From the NCBI RefSeq assembly GCF_020554865.1, contig NZ_JAJCIC010000002.1, forward strand, positions 1 through 64,000: a stretch of 64,000 nt of DNA. The letters are read 5' to 3'. This document shows, in pieces, positions 36,097-44,747 of this stretch. The position numbers and the translations under genes were made by a program. The notes under the pieces were generated by a model. The model saw only the letters and a list, made by a program, of their open reading frames with translations. It ran no database searches and was not told where the DNA came from. The stretch comes from Lacrimispora sp. 210928-DFI.3.58 (GTDB lineage Bacteria > Bacillota > Clostridia > Lachnospirales > Lachnospiraceae). Numbering within the stretch: position 1 is the stretch's first letter; every line of letters starts with the position of its first letter.

Positions 36097-37767
36097 CTAC
36101 TCCTGCTCTGCCAGCATCAGCTCCGGTATCAGCTGCTTCTTGCGTGAAACGACTCCCGGCAGGCTGATCACCGGCTCTGTGCGAACTGCTGCCTCCTCAA
36201 TATCCTGATGGAAGGCCCTGGCTGCCAGCTGAATGGCTCCCTGTCCATGACAGATCAGGTCTGTGGATTCTGTCAGGATGTTCGTCAGCATGAAAAATAC
36301 CATATCCAGGCCATTGCGCTCCCCTGCATTTTCCATGAACTGTACCATGCGGCCTCTCAGTGCCTTCAGCTCCTTCCCGTTGAGGGAGGTGATCTGTCCC
36401 ACCCCGATCATGGCCTTTCCAACCGTAAACCGCTTGAAATCCTGATAGAAGATCTCTTCGTCTGTTCTGTCCCGCAGATTGCTTCCGGCACTGAACATAT
36501 CCATGGCGTATTTTTCAATATCCAGACCTGCGATCTTCGCCAATGCCCTGGCTGCCATCTCGTCCACCGGAGTACAGGTGGGCGAGCGGAACAGCAGTGT
36601 GTCAGACACGATCGCACTGCACAGAAGACCTGCGATCTTCCTCTCAAGCTCGATTCCCGCTTCCTGATACATCTGGAAAATAATGGTAGCCGTACAGCCC
36701 AGAGGCTGGTTGCGGAAGAATACCGGCGCCATGGTCTGGACAGTCCCCAGCCTGTGGTGGTCAATGATCTCCAGGATCTCCGCATTTTCAATGCCGGAAA
36801 CCGCCTGGCTCTTCTCGTTGTGGTCCACTAAGATGACCTGCTTGCCCCTTGCGCCCAACAGATTTCTGCGGGAGATCATTCCTAAGTATCTCCCCTCCTT
36901 GTCAAGAATGGGGAAATCGCGGTGACGCTTGCTTGCCATCACGTCTCTAATCTCGTCAATGTAGTCCTCGCTGTCAAAGGTGATCAGATGCTCCCTTGTC
37001 ATAAAATAGCTGATGGGCATGCTCTGGTTGATAAGACGTGCAGCCGTGTAGGTATCGTAGGTAGTGGCGATCACGGTGCAGCCCCTGTCCTGGGCGATCT
37101 TTTTGATCGTCATGGAGACACCTGCGCCCTCACACACGATAATGCAGTCGGCCCCCATCTCAATGGCGCACAGCTGTGATTCGTAGCGGTTTCCCAGGAT
37201 CACCAGATCATGGGGCTCGATGTAAAATTCCATAAGGTCGGGATTGGCTGCCGCGATCAGAACCTTTCCCTTGTTAAAATAGGCATTTGCATCTCCTACC
37301 AGGATGTCAGCCTCCAATGTCTCCAGTATGTTGGAGTACTGGGTGTTGGCCTTTGAGAGGATGCTGCTGTCATAGATATTCATATAGGTCTTCGTGATAT
37401 CGCCTACGGTGATCAGCCCCTCCAGAGTGCCGTCCTCCCGCACAGCGGGGATCGTCACCACATTGTTCTCCTGCATGATGTTCCAGGCCTTTTTTAAGGA
37501 AATGTTGTCTGCCACTCCCTTTGTCTTTCGTATCTCAATATCCTTTACCTGGGTCCTTACATCCTCTACCAGCTTCGGCTCCTCCACGCCAAAGAACTCC
37601 AGCACATACTGGGTCTCACTGTTCACATGTCCTGCCCTCGCCGGTACATACTCATCCCCTGTAACCGCATGTTTTAAATTAGCATAGCAAATTGCCGAAC
37701 AGATCGAATCCGTATCCGGATTCCTGTGTCCGATGACCGTTGTTTTCCGTTTTAACTCCTGCTCCAT
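36097..37767 (-). CDS. Manganese-dependent inorganic pyrophosphatase, family II, with CBS-DRTGG insert
   Basis: 556 residues. The DHH phosphoesterase half starts VIGHRNPDTDSICSAI (about 12-27). CBS domain 1 is at about 75-130, a DRTGG domain at about 140-245 and CBS domain 2 at about 255-310 (HRDFPILDKEGRYLGMISRRNL). The DHH motif resumes as EILEIIDHHRLG, and a DHHA2 domain with SRKKQLIP closes the protein. It hydrolyses pyrophosphate to phosphate. In this class CBS domains bind adenine nucleotides and the DRTGG insert allows Ap4A-type activation. RBS AGGGGAGAAGAA. Single gene. Confidence 0.93.
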   Translation of the reverse strand: MEQELKRKTTVIGHRNPDTDSICSAICYANLKHAVTGDEYVPARAGHVNSETQYVLEFFGVEEPKLVEDVRTQVKDIEIRKTKGVADNISLKKAWNIMQENNVVTIPAVREDGTLEGLITVGDITKTYMNIYDSSILSKANTQYSNILETLEADILVGDANAYFNKGKVLIAAANPDLMEFYIEPHDLVILGNRYESQLCAIEMGADCIIVCEGAGVSMTIKKIAQDRGCTVIATTYDTYTAARLINQSMPISYFMTREHLITFDSEDYIDEIRDVMASKRHRDFPILDKEGRYLGMISRRNLLGARGKQVILVDHNEKSQAVSGIENAEILEIIDHHRLGTVQTMAPVFFRNQPLGCTATIIFQMYQEAGIELERKIAGLLCSAIVSDTLLFRSPTCTPVDEMAARALAKIAGLDIEKYAMDMFSAGSNLRDRTDEEIFYQDFKRFTVGKAMIGVGQITSLNGKELKALRGRMVQFMENAGERNGLDMVFFMLTNILTESTDLICHGQGAIQLAARAFHQDIEEAAVRTEPVISLPGVVSRKKQLIPELMLAEQE

Positions 37768-37888
37768 TTCTTCTCCCCTATTTTTTCATACATGTTTCTT
37801 GCTATGAGTGTTCACATTATACCATGTCCTTTGTCCATGGTACCCTCTGGGAGATGTACACGGTTCGGTCCGTATTTTTCCTCCCTGT

Positions 37889-37938
37889 GGTCGGAACCGA
37901 ACCGGCACGGTATAATGTCTCACGACATTATACCATAT
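37889..37938. repeat. Family D 50-bp repeat, copy 2
   Basis: GGTCGGAACCGAACCGGCAC followed by the hairpin TATAATGTC-TCAC-GACATTATA. It differs from 21728-21777 only before the stem and in the reversed loop. It lies in the 457-bp gene-free stretch 37768-38224, which also holds GTTCACATTATACCAT near 37810 and terminator 38115-38137 but no gene. Confidence 0.85.
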
Positions 37939-38114
37939 TTATCTTTGACGGGGTAGTCTAATAATCTATACAATTTTTCGCAGCGAAAATGATTCATAAT
38001 CTATTTACACCAAGTTCACATTTCGTTCATATTTATTTTTTATACTATTTTCATAAGAAAAAAGCATTTCAAAACAGATTACTAGTAAAATTGCACATAG
38101 ATTTTTCATAATTG

Positions 38115-38137
38115 CCCCGGTTGCTTGTCAACCGGGG
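38115..38137. terminator. GC-rich hairpin beyond the degenerate ATPase gene
   Basis: Perfect nine-base stem CCCCGGTTG/CAACCGGGG with a five-base loop. T-rich tails are moderate: TCTCCTCATTTT on the plus strand, CAATTATG on the minus. It may be the original terminator of the seven-gene unit, now separated from the gene by the family A-like insertion. Confidence 0.55.
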
Positions 38138-38162
38138 TCTCCTCATTTTATGCAGTTTGTTG

Positions 38163-38267
38163 TAGCTATTCAGCCATGCGGCAATTTGTACGGAAATATG
38201 GCGGACAGCCAAAGCTTCTTATTTTCATGCTTTTTGAAAACAAGAAGATGGCATGGCTGAATAGTTA
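38163..38267. repeat. Short family A-like palindromic element inserted in the 3' end of the ATPase gene
   Basis: 105 bp with ends TAGCTATTCAGCCATGC and the inverted GCATGGCTGAATAGTTA, plus an inner stem (CTTCTTATTTTC/GAAAACAAGAAG). It shares the TAAC-ATTCAG termini and the CTTCTT/AAGAAG arm with the 152-bp copies but not the middle. The downstream ATPase gene reads into it and stops inside at 38225. Confidence 0.75.
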
Positions 38268-39706
38268 CCAGTTTGTTCTCTTATCAGCCTCCCCTCCTTC
38301 ATAATGTAAACGCGGTCACACAGCTCGTATATTTCCCTTGTATTCGGCGAAAACAGGATGGCTCCGAATTCCTTTTCCCTCAGTTCGTTTAAAAACCGCA
38401 CAACAATATTGCGCATGATCATATCTGTTCCCGAAAGCACATTGTTCAGTACCACCACCTTGGAACGGTTTAAGATCCACTTGTACAGGGCGGCGGTGAG
38501 CTGTTCCTTATTGCCTACGTCCTTAATAGGCTTTTTTAAATATTCAAGGGGAATATTTAACCGTCTTAGGAGGTCGCAGACCACCATCCTCTCCAGCTTC
38601 GCATTGATGGCTGTCCGAAAAGTCAGGCGGTCCAGGCTGGTGATCGTCAGGTTATCACGGAAGGACAGCTTTGGAAAAATGCTGGTCCTATAGTCATCCA
38701 CATAGCCGAATCCGGCCCTGATCATGGCTCCGCGCCCTGCCTTTACATTCACTGCATTTCCCTCCAGAAGCATGGCGCCTGATATCGGTTCCTCCTTTCC
38801 CATGAACAGATGGAGCACATCGGTGCAGATGATCTTCTCCTCGTCAAGAAAGCCAATGACCTCCCCCTTTTTTAAGGTAAAGGACAGATTTTTCAGCTTC
38901 CTTCCTGAAATCCCCCTGGCAGACAGCAGAACCCCCTTTTCCCGGTCCGGCATAGCCTTTTCAATGGTCTCAGGCACGCTGTAATCGCCCATCATGATCT
39001 TTCGGATATTCTGGATCTCATACTCCTCCCGGAACAGGATCCCCTCATCCCGCCCGTTCCGCAGGATGACAAGCCGGTCCGTGAAGGAAAGCACCCGTTC
39101 AGGCATGGATTCAATTAGGAGGATGCTTACCCCCTTATGCTTCAGCCTAAGCAGCAGCGCCCCCAGCTTTCGAAACTCCTCCTCCGTATAGTCATTGGTA
39201 ATATTGTCGATAATAATCAATTTCGCATGGAGATAGTAGGCCCGCAGGATCTCCACCTGGTGTCTTTCCCACAGCGTCAGATCTTTCACCGATGCCCTGG
39301 TATCCATCCGGATATCCAGGGAGCGCAGGGCCTCCCGGACAGTGGCGGTCTGGCGCTTATGCGGAAAATAGGCAGAACCGAGGAAGTCCTTTTCCGTCAG
39401 GCAGATATTTTCTTCCATCGACAGGCAGGAAAACAGCGCCGGCTCTGCCTTGATATGATAGACTCCCTTTTCCGCCGCCTGCTTGATGCCGCTTGCCTCC
39501 AGCCTTTCACCGGACATCCAGATCTGTCCCGAATCACAGGTGCGGATGCCGGACAATATCTCTCCTATCACAGACTTTCCGGAGCCGCTTAAGCCTGTCA
39601 TACCCAGTATTTCCCTCTCATATACAGACAGGCTTAAGCCCTCCAGTATAGGGCTGCCGTTAATGACCTTTCTGATATTTTCCGCTCTGAGGACCTCTCT
39701 TCTCAT
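38225..39706 (-). CDS. Degenerate RbsA-like double ATPase-domain protein
   Basis: 493 residues laid out as two ABC domains of the sugar-importer type, but most catalytic motifs are eroded. Domain 1 keeps Walker A (GLSGSGKS, 38-45); its signature is LTLWERHQ (143-150) instead of LSGGQ, and Walker B reads LIIIDN (163-168) without the catalytic Glu. Domain 2 lacks Walker A (GFLDEEKI, 285-292), has GNKEQ for SGGNQ, and VVVLNN for Walker B. ATP hydrolysis is unlikely; binding in domain 1 is possible. Residues 481-493 and the stop come from an inserted palindromic element. The ATG overlaps the histidine-kinase stop. Likely a sensor/adaptor for the kinase, not a transporter; inference. Confidence 0.8.
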   Translation of the reverse strand: MRREVLRAENIRKVINGSPILEGLSLSVYEREILGMTGLSGSGKSVIGEILSGIRTCDSGQIWMSGERLEASGIKQAAEKGVYHIKAEPALFSCLSMEENICLTEKDFLGSAYFPHKRQTATVREALRSLDIRMDTRASVKDLTLWERHQVEILRAYYLHAKLIIIDNITNDYTEEEFRKLGALLLRLKHKGVSILLIESMPERVLSFTDRLVILRNGRDEGILFREEYEIQNIRKIMMGDYSVPETIEKAMPDREKGVLLSARGISGRKLKNLSFTLKKGEVIGFLDEEKIICTDVLHLFMGKEEPISGAMLLEGNAVNVKAGRGAMIRAGFGYVDDYRTSIFPKLSFRDNLTITSLDRLTFRTAINAKLERMVVCDLLRRLNIPLEYLKKPIKDVGNKEQLTAALYKWILNRSKVVVLNNVLSGTDMIMRNIVVRFLNELREKEFGAILFSPNTREIYELCDRVYIMKEGRLIREQTGNYSAMPSSCFQKA

Positions 39707-40662
39707 CGTGTCCCCCTTTCCAGCTCCTTCTTTTCCAGAGGCAGGTTGATCTCAACCGTAGTGCCCACATCCAGGGTGCTTCTGACCTTTAAGCCATATT
39801 GGTTTCCATAATAGAATTTCAGGCGTTTGTCCACATTGAGCAGGGCGATCCCTGACCCCTTCTTCTTTTTTTCCGGCGCTCCAAAATATTCCTCCTCGTC
39901 CTGCTGATCCAGCCTCCGGCGAAGCCTTTCTAACGTCTCCTCCCTCATCCCCAGGCCATTGTCCGTAATGAACAATACAATAGCGCTCTCTGTCCGAAAA
40001 GCCTTTACCTTCACATACCCCCTGCCCATCTTCATCTCCAGACCATGGTGTATGGCATTTTCCACAATCGGCTGGATCGTCAGTATGGGCATACGGTAGC
40101 TTAAGATCTCCTGGTCTTCAATCTCCTCCATATACTCTGCCTTGTCGGGAAAGCGGTACTGCTGGATCAGAAGATAATTCTTCACATTATCCAGCTCCTC
40201 CTTTAATGTCGCCATCTTCCCAGGCCTGGATATGCTGTAGCGGAACAGGGTGGACAGGGACTCTGTCATGGCCGCGATATCGTCTGCATCCCGCAGAAGG
40301 GCATAGCTTCGGATCGTATCCAGTGTATTGTAGAGAAAATGGGGATTGATCTGGCTTTGGAGGGCAAATACCTCTGCCTGGGTGCGGAGATTCTGAGCCT
40401 TGTACTCATCCTGGCAGGCCTTTTTTACGGTAAGGATCATGTGATCCAAGGGCGCACTTAAAAACTTAAGATACCAGAAGCAGAAAACCGCCTCAGTCAC
40501 AACATAGACCGCCATAAACGCCCAAAAACAGCCTGCCGCCCTGTCCCTGCACAGAAAAAAGGCTGTTCCGAAAAAGAGCACGGAAAAGATCAGGCTTCCT
40601 GCCAGCAGAAAAACTGTCCTCCGGTTCACATATTCTTTTTGATTTCTTAAATCCTGTTCCAT
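39703..40662 (-). CDS. YesM-type sensor histidine kinase lacking an extracellular sensor domain
   Basis: 319 residues. Two transmembrane helices (about 16-38 and 43-66) are separated by only about four residues, so there is no external sensor and no clear HAMP. The His_kinase motif QSQINPHFLYNTLDTIRSYA has the phosphorylated H108. The ATPase domain has N-box IQPIVENAIHHGLE, ITDNGLGMREE and GSGIALLNVDKRLKFYYG. It lies two bases from the response regulator gene and overlaps the degenerate ATPase gene by ATGA, so all are coupled. Input must come from another protein, perhaps the transporter or the degenerate ATPase. Confidence 0.88.
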   Translation of the reverse strand: MEQDLRNQKEYVNRRTVFLLAGSLIFSVLFFGTAFFLCRDRAAGCFWAFMAVYVVTEAVFCFWYLKFLSAPLDHMILTVKKACQDEYKAQNLRTQAEVFALQSQINPHFLYNTLDTIRSYALLRDADDIAAMTESLSTLFRYSISRPGKMATLKEELDNVKNYLLIQQYRFPDKAEYMEEIEDQEILSYRMPILTIQPIVENAIHHGLEMKMGRGYVKVKAFRTESAIVLFITDNGLGMREETLERLRRRLDQQDEEEYFGAPEKKKKGSGIALLNVDKRLKFYYGNQYGLKVRSTLDVGTTVEINLPLEKKELERGTR

Positions 40663-40663
40663 A

Positions 40664-42247
40664 TCAATTATAAAACTTTCTGTAGTCTACTGGTTTGATT
40701 CCCACCGCTTTGATAAACAGCTTACTGAAATATCTGGTATCCGTATATCCCACCTTATAGGCAATCTCATTAATGGTCAGATTGGTCTCCCGTATCAGCC
40801 TCTGGGCCTCCTCCATCCGCACCTGGGTCAGATAGCTGGTGATGGTCATCCCTGTCTCCTTTTTGAATATGCTGCTGCCATACGCATAAGAAAGCTGAGC
40901 TGCCCCTGCGATCTCCTCCAAAGACAGGTTTTCCCCATAATGCTCGCGGATATAAAGCTTCATGGACCTGATCGGCCTGCTGATCCCATCCTTTTTCTTC
41001 TGTCCTGCAGCGAGGATCTGCTCTGAAGCCTCCTTCAGACAGACCTGATAGATATCCTCCGCAGAGCAGCAAAAGTCGGTCTTTTGGGCAAGCAGGCTGC
41101 TGCTCTGAGGTTCCTCTGACTGGAGGCGCATTCCCACATAGCCCACAGCTGCCTCCAGAAAATGCCTGATATAGTAAGGATCCTCCCGGTACCAGCGTTT
41201 CACATCCTCATAAAGCTTCTGAAACAGCTCCCCAAATACCTGCTCATCCAGCTCATAAAGCGCCCTGTCGATCCTCCGCTTCAGTTCCTCCGGAAGCTCT
41301 AAGCCCTCCAGAAGATTTCTTTCTCCCCGGTACACGATCAATGTCCCGCTTTCCTCCCGAAGGCGCTGCATGATCCCATAATCTGCGCTCAGGAATGCAT
41401 AGCCGAGCTGATCCTTCCCGGATACCCTCTGTCCTATGGCCGCGCTTACCTGATACATATTGTACTGGGAAATCTTATCCTTTACCAGAGCATCCACTTT
41501 TCGGATAATATCACGAAACTGGGCATCTCCAGTATGAAACAGCAGATAATATCTGGATTCCTGGCAATAGGCCTCCAGGTCAAAGCAGTCATCCTTAATG
41601 GCCCGGTAATACTTTTCACCCATGGCTTCCACGTTTTCTGCCAGAAAATCAGCCTCCACCCTGTCATCAAAGTCCAGCTTTACGATCAGCACGCAGAAAA
41701 TGCCTTCCCTCACATGAAAAACCTCCTCCAGAGAGGATCTGGGCTGCTCATTTAACAGAGCGTGAGGGCTTATGAGCTGCTTTACACAGGCTGCCAGGAT
41801 CTCCTTTCTTTTTGTGATCCGGTTCTGGGCAATGGTGTGCTCCATATCTGCGATCCTGGTCTTCAGCTTTTCTGTCTCTCCCTGCTTTCTCTGCACCTGC
41901 TCCAAGGCACTGTTTAACTCGTCTGCCTTAATAGGCTTTAACAGATAGGCCAATACTCCATAGCGGATCGCACTCTGGGCATAGCGGAAATCCTTGTAGC
42001 CGCTGATGATGATAAACTCTGCCATGCTCCCCAGCTCTCTGGCTGCCTGTATCATTTCAATGCCATTTAAGCCGGGCATTCTGATATCGGTTATCACAAT
42101 GTCCGGCTTTTCCCTCTCTATCATAGAAAGAGCACTCTTTCCATCTGTCGTCTCCCCAACGATCTGATGGGCAATATCCCGGCTGATCAGCTTTTTGATC
42201 AGCAGGATAATGCTCACCTCATCGTCAGCAATCAAAATCTTAAGCAA
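40664..42247 (-). CDS. YesN-type response regulator with AraC DNA-binding domain
   Basis: The start is taken as TTG ending at 42247 (MLKILIADDEVSIILL), because GGAGG lies five bases upstream; a longer frame would run into the permease gene. 527 residues. Receiver domain 1-120 with phospho-acceptor D54 (IVITDIRMPG) and K in YLLKPIKADEL. A middle region of about 270 residues has no recognised fold. The AraC-type pair of helix-turn-helix motifs is at the C terminus (LSLEEIAGAAQLSYAYGSS; LTINEIAYKVGYTDTRYFSK). It should activate the operon or other uptake genes when phosphorylated by the adjacent kinase. Confidence 0.9.
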   Translation of the reverse strand: MLKILIADDEVSIILLIKKLISRDIAHQIVGETTDGKSALSMIEREKPDIVITDIRMPGLNGIEMIQAARELGSMAEFIIISGYKDFRYAQSAIRYGVLAYLLKPIKADELNSALEQVQRKQGETEKLKTRIADMEHTIAQNRITKRKEILAACVKQLISPHALLNEQPRSSLEEVFHVREGIFCVLIVKLDFDDRVEADFLAENVEAMGEKYYRAIKDDCFDLEAYCQESRYYLLFHTGDAQFRDIIRKVDALVKDKISQYNMYQVSAAIGQRVSGKDQLGYAFLSADYGIMQRLREESGTLIVYRGERNLLEGLELPEELKRRIDRALYELDEQVFGELFQKLYEDVKRWYREDPYYIRHFLEAAVGYVGMRLQSEEPQSSSLLAQKTDFCCSAEDIYQVCLKEASEQILAAGQKKKDGISRPIRSMKLYIREHYGENLSLEEIAGAAQLSYAYGSSIFKKETGMTITSYLTQVRMEEAQRLIRETNLTINEIAYKVGYTDTRYFSKLFIKAVGIKPVDYRKFYN

Positions 42248-42263
42248 ATTGTCCTCCAAACAT

Positions 42264-43226
42264 TTATTCCTTCTCCGCCTTCTTCGTTGCAAATCCGTCC
42301 AGGGCAACCGCAAAGAGAATAAACAGGCCAATAACTACCTGATGCCAGAACGTGTTGACATTTAAAAGGCTCAGTCCATTTTTGATCGTAGCCATGAGGA
42401 TCGCTCCCAGGGCGGTCCCGAACATATTTCCTTTGCCTCCCGACATGCTGGTTCCTCCGATGACCGTAGCTGCGATGGCATCCATCTCATAGGCATTTCC
42501 CGCGGTCGGGACTGCTGCCTCGCTTCGTGAAGCCAGGATGATCCCTGCCACGGAGCAGAACACGCCGCTTAAGACAAAGATCAGGATCTTGATCTTATCC
42601 ACATTGATGCCCACCAGCTTCGCCGCATCCTCATTGCTTCCGATCGATACCGTATAGCGTCCGAATTTTGTCTTATAAAACAGGTAACAGCTGATCCCGA
42701 ATATGATCACTGTAATGATAATGGGCACCGGGATCGGGCCAATATAGCCCTGTCCGAAAAACTGGATCTCCGGATATTTGAGGCCGTACAGAGGGATCCC
42801 CTTTGTGTACACATAGATCAGCCCCCTCAAGATACTCATGGTTCCCAGAGTAGCGATAAAATATGCCATTCTGAGCTTTGTCACCAGGATACCGTTGATA
42901 AAGCCAATGGCAGCTCCCAAAAGAATGACCACAACAATAGCCAGATAAATATTATACCCTCCTAATATCATAGCTGCAAGTACCATACCCGATACGCCTA
43001 CGGTGGAGCCTACGGACAGGTCGATCCCTCCTAAGGAGATCACAAAGGTCATGGCAAAGCCTACGATCGCCGTGTAAACTGCCTGCCGGATCCCCACCAT
43101 GATATTAGAAAATTTCAGAAAATTGGGGCACGCAATGCTTAAGGTGATGAAAACGGCCAGATAGACAAAAATGATGCCGATCCCATCCACATTCATTAGC
43201 TTGTTTAAGATCTTGTTATTTTTCAT
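42264..43226 (-). CDS. Sugar-type ABC transporter permease (RbsC/BPD2 family)
   Basis: 320 residues, eight to ten membrane segments. Family signature regions GIRQAVYTAIVGFAMTFVIS, GGIDLSVGSTVGVSGM and AATVIGGTSMSGGKGNMFGT are present. It forms the membrane channel with the ATPase encoded just upstream (43243-44733; 16-bp gap). RBS AAAGGAGAATGACTGAAC. The only permease gene of the unit, so it is expected to work as a homodimer. Confidence 0.9.
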   Translation of the reverse strand: MKNNKILNKLMNVDGIGIIFVYLAVFITLSIACPNFLKFSNIMVGIRQAVYTAIVGFAMTFVISLGGIDLSVGSTVGVSGMVLAAMILGGYNIYLAIVVVILLGAAIGFINGILVTKLRMAYFIATLGTMSILRGLIYVYTKGIPLYGLKYPEIQFFGQGYIGPIPVPIIITVIIFGISCYLFYKTKFGRYTVSIGSNEDAAKLVGINVDKIKILIFVLSGVFCSVAGIILASRSEAAVPTAGNAYEMDAIAATVIGGTSMSGGKGNMFGTALGAILMATIKNGLSLLNVNTFWHQVVIGLFILFAVALDGFATKKAEKE

Positions 43227-43242
43227 GTTCAGTCATTCTCCT

Positions 43243-44733
43243 TTATACGGAATACTGCTTGATTTCTTCAGTGGTGGTATCTTTCGCGCTCAGCACTGCC
43301 GATATCTTTCCGCCCTTCATCACCAGGATCTTGTCACAGATCCCTATGACCTCCTCCTCTTCCGAGGAGACCACGATAACCCCCTTCCGGTTCGCCACAC
43401 ACGCTCCGATGGTCTCATACACTTCCGTTTTCGCGTTCACATCGATCCCTCTGGTGGGCTCCTCCAAAAGCAGCACATCGGCATCTGTCATCATCCACCG
43501 CGACAGCATCACCTTCTGCTGGTTTCCCCCGCTCAAGGCTGCGATGTTCTGGGAACGGCTGCTGCATTTTACCTTTAACCCGGCAATGTACTGGTCCGCC
43601 GCCCTGTTTTCCATGGATTTCATAATGGTGCCAAAGCGGCATATTTTCGGAAGGGAGGCGATGGATGTGTTCCAGGCCAGATCCTGCTTTAAAAACAGTC
43701 CCTCCACCTTTCTCTCTGCCGGCAAAAAGGCGATCCCGGCATCCATAGCATCCTTGATCGTATTCCCATAGGTCTTCTCCTTCAGCCTTACCGTTCCCTT
43801 TTTCAGTTTTCTCTCTCCAAAGACCGTGCGGATGACTTCATTCTTCCCGCAGCCCTCCAGCCCCACGATGCCCAGTATCTCTCCTCTGTGAAGCTGGAAG
43901 GAGATCCCCTCAAACACCGTGCCGTCAGAGATATCCTCTGCCTCCATCAGCACCTCCCCCAAAGGCACCGTACGCTTTGGATATTTGTTTTTCAGCTCTC
44001 TGCCCACCATGTCGGAGATAATGCGGTCAATGGTAAATTCCGGCACTGGCCCCTCATCCACCTTCTGACCGTCCCGGAGAATGGAAATGGTATCGCATAT
44101 CTCCAAAAGCTCATCCAAATGGTGGGAAATAAAGATAATCGAATGGCCCTTTTCCTTTAAGCCCCTGATCACTCCAAAGAGCTTATCACGCTCCGCTGCC
44201 TGAAGGGAGGCTGTAGGCTCGTCCATAATGATGATCTGGGCATTGGCATAGACCGTTCTTGCGATCTCCACCATCTGCTTCCCGGCCAAAGGCATATAAC
44301 GCAGAGGCATTTGGGCATTCAGCCGGACATCCAGCTGGCGAAACAGGATATCTTCTGCGATCCGCTTCATCTCCTGGTATTTCAGCGGAGCAATGAGGGA
44401 TTTCTTCCCTGTCAGCTCCCGGTTGAGAAAGATATTCTGAACCGCATTCAGATCCGGGATAACGCTTAACTCCTGGTAAATGGTGCTGATGCCCAGCTTC
44501 TGAGCCGCCTCCGCATTGGGGATATCCACCTTTTTTCCGTTCAGTATGATCTCGCCGGAGGTAGCCCTGTAGATCCCGCAGAGGATCTTGATAAGAGTAG
44601 ACTTTCCTGCTCCATTTTCACCGATCAGCCCCAGGACCTCACCTCTATGTAAGGTCAGATCCACGCCCCTTAACACTTCTACAGGCCCAAAGGACTTGTA
44701 AATGTCCTTCATTTCAAGCACAACCTCGTTCAT
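43243..44733 (-). CDS. Sugar-type ABC transporter ATPase, two domains (RbsA/MglA family)
   Basis: The start is ATG ending at 44733 (MNEVVLEMKDIYKSFG), preceded by CAGGAGGGATATGC; about 496 residues. Domain 1 has Walker A GLIGENGAGKST, signature-region PLAGKQMVEIAR and Walker B IIIMDEPTASL. Domain 2 has the relaxed Walker A GLEGCGKNE, intact LSGGNQQKVMLSRW and LLLEEPTRGID. This asymmetry is normal for the RbsA family. It energises uptake through the RbsC-type permease. It is clearly functional, in contrast to the degenerate second copy in the same unit. Confidence 0.92.
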   Translation of the reverse strand: MNEVVLEMKDIYKSFGPVEVLRGVDLTLHRGEVLGLIGENGAGKSTLIKILCGIYRATSGEIILNGKKVDIPNAEAAQKLGISTIYQELSVIPDLNAVQNIFLNRELTGKKSLIAPLKYQEMKRIAEDILFRQLDVRLNAQMPLRYMPLAGKQMVEIARTVYANAQIIIMDEPTASLQAAERDKLFGVIRGLKEKGHSIIFISHHLDELLEICDTISILRDGQKVDEGPVPEFTIDRIISDMVGRELKNKYPKRTVPLGEVLMEAEDISDGTVFEGISFQLHRGEILGIVGLEGCGKNEVIRTVFGERKLKKGTVRLKEKTYGNTIKDAMDAGIAFLPAERKVEGLFLKQDLAWNTSIASLPKICRFGTIMKSMENRAADQYIAGLKVKCSSRSQNIAALSGGNQQKVMLSRWMMTDADVLLLEEPTRGIDVNAKTEVYETIGACVANRKGVIVVSSEEEEVIGICDKILVMKGGKISAVLSAKDTTTEEIKQYSV

Positions 44734-44747
44734 GCATATCCCTCCTG

